8,709 bases of DNA from Chlorobiaceae bacterium (lineage in GTDB: Bacteria > Bacteroidota > Chlorobiia > Chlorobiales > Chlorobiaceae): NCBI GenBank assembly GCA_013336025.1, contig JAAXUM010000056.1, positions 1 through 8,709 of the forward strand, read 5' to 3'. The notes under the pieces are model-generated. The model was not told the origin of the DNA, did not search any database, and worked only from the letters and a program-made list of their open reading frames with translations. The position numbers were made by a program, and so were the translations under genes. This document shows, one piece after another, positions 5,305 through 8,709 of the stretch. How positions within the stretch are numbered: the stretch's first letter is position 1; every line of letters starts with the position of its first letter.

Positions 5305-7416
5305 CTATCGGTTCAGATAGTACCGTGTCGTATACTCTTTGACCATACGATGGGTATTGTATACCGGAGCTATGGTTGCAATGGCATTACGGATTTTTTT
5401 AAGCCATTGAACAGGAATATTGAATTCGTTGCGTTCATAGTAAGTCGGGATGATCTGGTTTTCCAGAGTCGTATACATTTTTTCAGCGTCAAAGCTGTCC
5501 TGCTCTTCGTGGTTTTCAAAGGATTCACCATTCCCTATCGACCATCCGTTTTCGCCATTGTATGCTTCAGGCCACCATCCGTCAAGGACACTGAAGTTCA
5601 GACCTCCGTTCATCACGATTTTTTCTCCTGATGTTCCGCTTGCCTCCATCGGTCGTACAGGGTTGTTCAGCCAGATATCAACACCGGATACCATGCGTTT
5701 TGCGATGCCGAGATTATAGTTTTCCAGAAAGATCACCTTTCCGGTAAACTGCGGTCTGCGGGAGTGATGAATAATCTGACGGATATAGTCCTTTCCTGCG
5801 TCGTCATGCGGATGGGCTTTTCCGGCAAAGACAATCTGAACCGGCATAGTCGGATGATTGATAATACGGTTCAGGCGATCAAGATCCCTGAAAATCAGCG
5901 GAGCCCGTTTGTATGTTGCGAATCGTCTGGCAAAACCTATTGTAAGAATATCCGGAGAGAGCGTGTGTTTTTCCGTTCTTGACTGGTCGTTTTCGGAAAA
6001 AACCGGGAAGGCATGCTGATGGAATAACTGGTTTGTCAGATAACGGGAAATAAAGTCAATGAGGTTACGTTTCAGGCGGTATCGCAGGCACCAGAGTTCG
6101 TCATCGCTGACCTGGGCAAGCACCGCTTCAGCGGCTTCACGCGAGATTGTCATGTTGTCAATGTTATCAGTATGCCTGCGCCAGAATCGGTCAGTAATAC
6201 CGTATACCCAGCTTTGCGTGTGAATGCCGTTGGTGATATGGCCTATAGGCACCTCGCTGACTTGTTTATCGGAGTAGAGGCTCTGCCACATCGCGCGGGA
6301 AACTTCTCCATGCAACTTTGAAACACCGTTTGCTGCACGGGAGAGGTTGAGTGCAAGCACGGTCATGGTAAAGAGACCAAAGGTATTGCTTCTGTCTTCT
6401 GAGCCAAGCAACATAAGCTCCTCAAAGTCAATGCCGTTCTGAGAGAGATATTTGTCGAAAGTGTAATGCATCATATCCCTTGAAAACCGGTCGTGACCGG
6501 CTGGTACTGGCGTGTGCGTTGTAAAGACGCAGCGTTTTTTTACTTTTTCCCTGGCCTCTTCAAGTGATGATCCCTGTGCAATTTCCTTTGAAAGCAGTTC
6601 GAGTGTAAGAAACGCGGAGTGGCCTTCATTCATGTGGTATACGGCAGGATTCAGGTTGAGTGCATCAAGAAGTTTGACACCGCCGATTCCGAGCAGGATC
6701 TCCTGGTTGATGCGCATGTTCTGGTCGCCGCCGTAGACTCTGCAGCAGATGTCGCGATAGTGCGATTCGTTATTAGGAATATTGGTATCGAGAAGATAGA
6801 GCGTTGCGCGTCCTACTTTAAGAGCCCATGCCTGGGCAAACACCTCGCTCTGTGCAATATTGACGGAGATGATAAGGTCTTTTCCATCCGGACCGATGAC
6901 TTTTTCTATCGGCAGGCTTTCCGGGTATTGCAGAGGGTACTCTTCCATCTGCCAGCCATCGTGATTCAGGTACTGACGGAAATATCCCTCTTTATAGAAA
7001 AGGCTTATACCGATGAAATTAAGACCGAGATCACTTGCCGATTTGATGTGGTCGCCGGCGAGTACTCCGAGACCACCGGAGTAAATTCTTACGCTTTCGT
7101 GTATGCCGAACTCAGCGCTGAAATAGGCGATCGGCTGTTTTACAAGTTCAGGAGCATGTTCTGCTGCCCAGGTGTTTTTTTCGGAAATGTAATCGGCGAA
7201 GCGTTTGTTGACGCTTTCGATTTTTTCTCCTAAATCACACATGCAGCGAGCCCGCAGTTCGTCATTGGAGATGTGTCGCAGCAGTTCAACCGGATTATGG
7301 TTGACCCTCTCCCAGATAATGGGAGAAAGATCCCTGAACACTTCTTTTGCTTCTGTATCCCATGACCACCAGAGGTTGCGGGTTAGCTCTTTGCATGGGG
7401 TTATTTGTTTGCGCAT
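5305..7416 (-). CDS. glgP: Alpha-glucan (glycogen) phosphorylase, short GT35 form
   Basis: Releases glucose 1-phosphate from glycogen or maltodextrin using pyridoxal phosphate, in the cytoplasm. 703 residues. The N-terminus has the DUF3417-type NLWWSWDTEAKEVFRDL (14-30) and ERVNHNPVELL (36-46). Next come the glycine loop YSGGLGVLAGDH (112-123), MNEGHSAF (262-269), ANGVSKLHGE (362-371) with H369 in the place of the active-site His of classical phosphorylases, ITNGIHTQSW (394-403), the phosphate-binding ARRFATYKRA (496-505) and the cofactor segment EASGTSGEK (591-599) with K599 as the PLP lysine. It belongs to the divergent phosphorylase group distinct from the roughly 800-residue E. coli/animal type; only about 100 residues follow the PLP lysine. 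The ATG at 7414-7416 is the first after an in-frame TAA and lacks a clear Shine-Dalgarno. It is divergent from the phosphoesterase gene and upstream of pyrD. Confidence 0.95.
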   Translation of the reverse strand: MRKQITPCKELTRNLWWSWDTEAKEVFRDLSPIIWERVNHNPVELLRHISNDELRARCMCDLGEKIESVNKRFADYISEKNTWAAEHAPELVKQPIAYFSAEFGIHESVRIYSGGLGVLAGDHIKSASDLGLNFIGISLFYKEGYFRQYLNHDGWQMEEYPLQYPESLPIEKVIGPDGKDLIISVNIAQSEVFAQAWALKVGRATLYLLDTNIPNNESHYRDICCRVYGGDQNMRINQEILLGIGGVKLLDALNLNPAVYHMNEGHSAFLTLELLSKEIAQGSSLEEAREKVKKRCVFTTHTPVPAGHDRFSRDMMHYTFDKYLSQNGIDFEELMLLGSEDRSNTFGLFTMTVLALNLSRAANGVSKLHGEVSRAMWQSLYSDKQVSEVPIGHITNGIHTQSWVYGITDRFWRRHTDNIDNMTISREAAEAVLAQVSDDELWCLRYRLKRNLIDFISRYLTNQLFHQHAFPVFSENDQSRTEKHTLSPDILTIGFARRFATYKRAPLIFRDLDRLNRIINHPTMPVQIVFAGKAHPHDDAGKDYIRQIIHHSRRPQFTGKVIFLENYNLGIAKRMVSGVDIWLNNPVRPMEASGTSGEKIVMNGGLNFSVLDGWWPEAYNGENGWSIGNGESFENHEEQDSFDAEKMYTTLENQIIPTYYERNEFNIPVQWLKKIRNAIATIAPVYNTHRMVKEYTTRYYLNR

Positions 7417-7580
7417 AATGGTTGCGATATTAGTTTATTGCTTTGCTGTAGCGGCAGTTGCAGGAAGCTGTTTTTTCATTTTGACGACACATCATTTTCA
7501 GTTATGCCTGTTGCATAAATATGGCTTAATTTACAGTTTTAGAAATAAAAACCGCAAATGCTTGAGGATTGATTGAAAGC
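7417..7580. other. Divergent intergenic region between glgP and the phosphoesterase gene
   Basis: A 164-base spacer that must hold the promoters of both flanking genes. Its most visible element is the inverted repeat at 7502-7518. A TTGACG (7481-7486) with TATGCC 16 bases later (7503-7508) is a weak plus-strand promoter candidate whose -10 would overlap that repeat. No clear glgP promoter was found. A long open frame runs through here from inside glgP but has no coding support. Confidence 0.5.
7502..7518. promoter_or_regulatory. Inverted repeat, possible operator
   Basis: TTATGC and GCATAA are perfect 6-base arms around a 5-base spacer (CTGTT), a dyad of 17 bases. It lies in the divergent glgP/phosphoesterase spacer and overlaps the weak plus-strand -10 candidate, the kind of place and size expected for a dimeric repressor site. 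No known regulator motif is recognised, and a 6-base dyad in AT-rich DNA can arise by chance. Confidence 0.3.
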
Positions 7581-8435
7581 TTGATAAAAATAGCGCATAT
7601 CTCGGATCTGCACGTGGCGGGAAAACATGACCGTCGCCTGCTTCAGCACCTTGATGGTATGCTTGAGCATTTAAAAAAAACAAAAGTTGATCATCTGGTT
7701 ATTTCCGGTGATCTTACGGATACTGCCGAGCCAAAGGACTGGCAGATTCTGAAGGACAGGCTCATTGAACATGATTTGTATGACTGGCAGAAAGTCACTG
7801 TTATTGCCGGTAATCACGATCTGATCAATCTTGAAGAGGAGATGCGCTTTTATAATGTGCTGAACCCCTTGCCAGGCATAAAGAAACGCTCTTTTTCAGG
7901 CAAGGTGTCGCGCTTTTGTTCTATGTTCAGCGAACTGATTGCCAGTGATGATGAGTCCGCAGCAGGGTTTCCTTTTGTCAAGATTATGAAGATTGACGGA
8001 TTCAGTCTTGCTTTTGTTGCAGTTAACTCGGTCTGGCCCTGGAACCCGACTGAAAATCCTCTCGGTGCACGAGGTTGTATCAGCCCTTCAGAATTGCGCG
8101 TATTAAGCATCAACAGTGTCGTTGACGCGCTCAGAGAGTCGTTTGTCATAGGCCTGTGTCATCATGCCTACAAGGTATACAGTACAGATTCGGTAATTGA
8201 TCAGGCGTTTGACTGGACCATGGAACTGACCAATCGCAAAGAATATCTGGAGGTATTGAAACTTCTTGGAGCGGGCGTCGTATTGCACGGTCATTTTCAC
8301 CGGTTTCAGTCCTATACCGTTGACAATATCAGTTTTATTAATGGCGGCTGTTTCAAAAACAGCCCTGAACGCTATAGTGAACTGATTGTAAGGAGCGACG
8401 GGTCGTTCTCACAGGAATTTCTGAGTTTGCCATAA
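7581..8435 (+). CDS. Calcineurin-like metallophosphoesterase
   Basis: Probable dinuclear-metal phosphoesterase of the Icc/CpdA-like branch; the substrate cannot be read from sequence. From the chosen start it has 284 residues with the full metal-ligand set: D9 and H11 in HISDLH, D44 in SGDLTD, N78 and H79 in AGNHD, H194/H195 in GLCHHAY, and H238 and H240 in LHGHFH. No signal peptide or membrane segment is seen, so it is probably cytoplasmic. Start choice: TTG at 7581-7583 gives MIKIAHISDLH, the usual family N-terminus, with GAGG (7564-7567) 13 bases upstream. A TTG at 7569 would add four residues but has GAGG only one base away, too close to work. Between residues 95 and 165 it has an insertion-like stretch with FSGKVSRFCSMFSELI (105-120). 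It is followed 11 bases later by a hairpin terminator. Confidence 0.9.
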   Translation: MIKIAHISDLHVAGKHDRRLLQHLDGMLEHLKKTKVDHLVISGDLTDTAEPKDWQILKDRLIEHDLYDWQKVTVIAGNHDLINLEEEMRFYNVLNPLPGIKKRSFSGKVSRFCSMFSELIASDDESAAGFPFVKIMKIDGFSLAFVAVNSVWPWNPTENPLGARGCISPSELRVLSINSVVDALRESFVIGLCHHAYKVYSTDSVIDQAFDWTMELTNRKEYLEVLKLLGAGVVLHGHFHRFQSYTVDNISFINGGCFKNSPERYSELIVRSDGSFSQEFLSLP

Positions 8436-8439
8436 GCGT

Positions 8440-8480
8440 AAAAAAACGGCCGTCTTTGTGCGAAGACGGCCGCTCATTTT
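8440..8480. terminator. Bidirectional rho-independent terminator
   Basis: CGGCCGTCTT (8447-8456) and AAGACGGCCG (8463-8472) form a perfect 10-bp GC-rich stem with a six-base loop. On the minus strand seven U follow directly (8446-8440), a strong terminator for the ferritin gene, whose stop is 19 bases upstream. On the plus strand the tail is CTCATTTT (8473-8480), weaker but adequate for ending the phosphoesterase transcript. Confidence 0.9.
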
Positions 8481-8491
8481 ATGGAGGAGTA

Positions 8492-8709
8492 TCAGCCCTG
8501 TCCTCTGCGGGCAAGCTGTCTGTCCATCATGATCAGAGCATGGCCTTTCTCGCCGGCCATTTTCAGAGTTTCGAGAATTTCCGATGCCGAGGCCTCTTCT
8601 TCCACCTGTTCCTGAATGAACCAGTGCAGCAGCACCTGTGCAGCATAGTCTTTTGCTTCAAGCGCAGCTTCATAGAGCTTGTTGATGAGCGCGGTTATCT
8701 GTCGTTCGT
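8492..8709 (-). CDS. ftn: Bacterial non-haem ferritin, C-terminal part, N-terminus beyond window
   Basis: Iron-storage ferritin that oxidises Fe(II) and stores the mineral inside a 24-subunit cytoplasmic shell. Only the last 71 residues before the TGA (8492-8494) are in the window, about the final 40 percent of a protein of roughly 165-180 residues. They carry [21 protein letters not shown] (the start of the fourth helix region), then [11 protein letters not shown], the characteristic FtnA segment containing ferroxidase-centre and third-site ligands (the Q and E residues of EQVEEE), and the tail [14 protein letters not shown]. The EQVEEE motif and the absence of bacterioferritin haem features favour the FtnA type. 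It ends in a strong terminator shared with the convergent phosphoesterase gene. Start and regulation cannot be seen. Confidence 0.92.
   Translation of the reverse strand, partial: ERQITALINKLYEAALEAKDYAAQVLLHWFIQEQVEEEASASEILETLKMAGEKGHALIMMDRQLARRGQG

Noticed and set aside
5200..5631. Plus-strand open frame across the pyrD start, the spacer and the glgP end
   Set aside because: It runs antisense across two well-supported genes and has no supporting signals.
6619..7233. 204-codon plus-strand open frame
   Set aside because: It is antisense to the N-terminal half of glgP; its length follows from glgP codon bias and the translation has no recognisable motif.
7205..7576. 123-codon plus-strand open frame reaching through the glgP/phosphoesterase spacer
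   Set aside because: Its first two thirds are antisense to glgP; the rest is spacer sequence with no ribosome site or similarity, although its stop overlaps the phosphoesterase start region.
1..8709. CRISPR array, tRNA, insertion sequence or phage genes
   Set aside because: No spaced direct repeats, cloverleaf-like sequence, transposase motif or terminal inverted repeats were seen; the region looks like ordinary core chromosome.

Overview
The window reads as an ordinary bacterial chromosome segment of moderate GC, densely packed, with eight protein genes and no RNA gene, insertion sequence, CRISPR array or phage signal. Several features together suggest a Gram-negative, probably a green sulfur bacterium (Chlorobium or a relative): a short alpha-glucan phosphorylase with a DUF3417-type N-terminus, a 6-phosphofructokinase with pyrophosphate-type active-site residues, a non-haem ferritin, MEP-pathway isoprenoid synthesis and a class 1B-type dihydroorotate dehydrogenase. 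The lineage is inferred from gene content and protein resemblance, not from a marker gene, so treat it as moderately likely.

Layout from left to right: a 6-phosphofructokinase on the minus strand, cut by the left edge (1-926, TTG start); a divergent FtsX/LolC-type ABC permease on plus (about 1105-2379); ispF on minus (2376-2852), converging on the permease so tightly that the two stop codons share bases; a 290-base divergent spacer with a good promoter candidate; a DUF4407-type four-helix membrane protein on plus (3143-4249); pyrD on minus (4267-5211), converging with a 17-base gap; a spacer with two mutually exclusive hairpins; alpha-glucan phosphorylase on minus (5305-7416); a 164-base divergent spacer with an inverted repeat; a calcineurin-like metallophosphoesterase on plus (about 7581-8435); a bidirectional terminator; and the C-terminal end of a ferritin on minus, cut by the right edge (8492-8709).

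The genes do not form one operon. The clearest metabolic link is between the phosphorylase, which releases glucose 1-phosphate from glycogen, and the phosphofructokinase, which would carry that carbon through upper glycolysis, perhaps with pyrophosphate instead of ATP. ispF supplies isoprenoid precursors and pyrD pyrimidines. The membrane protein, the orphan permease and the phosphoesterase have no firm physiological role from sequence alone.

I found no convincing new multi-gene system. The points most worth a second look are the unusual active-site motifs of the phosphofructokinase, the DUF4407 protein with its predicted periplasmic coiled coil, the alternative hairpins between glgP and pyrD, and the inverted repeat in the glgP/phosphoesterase spacer.
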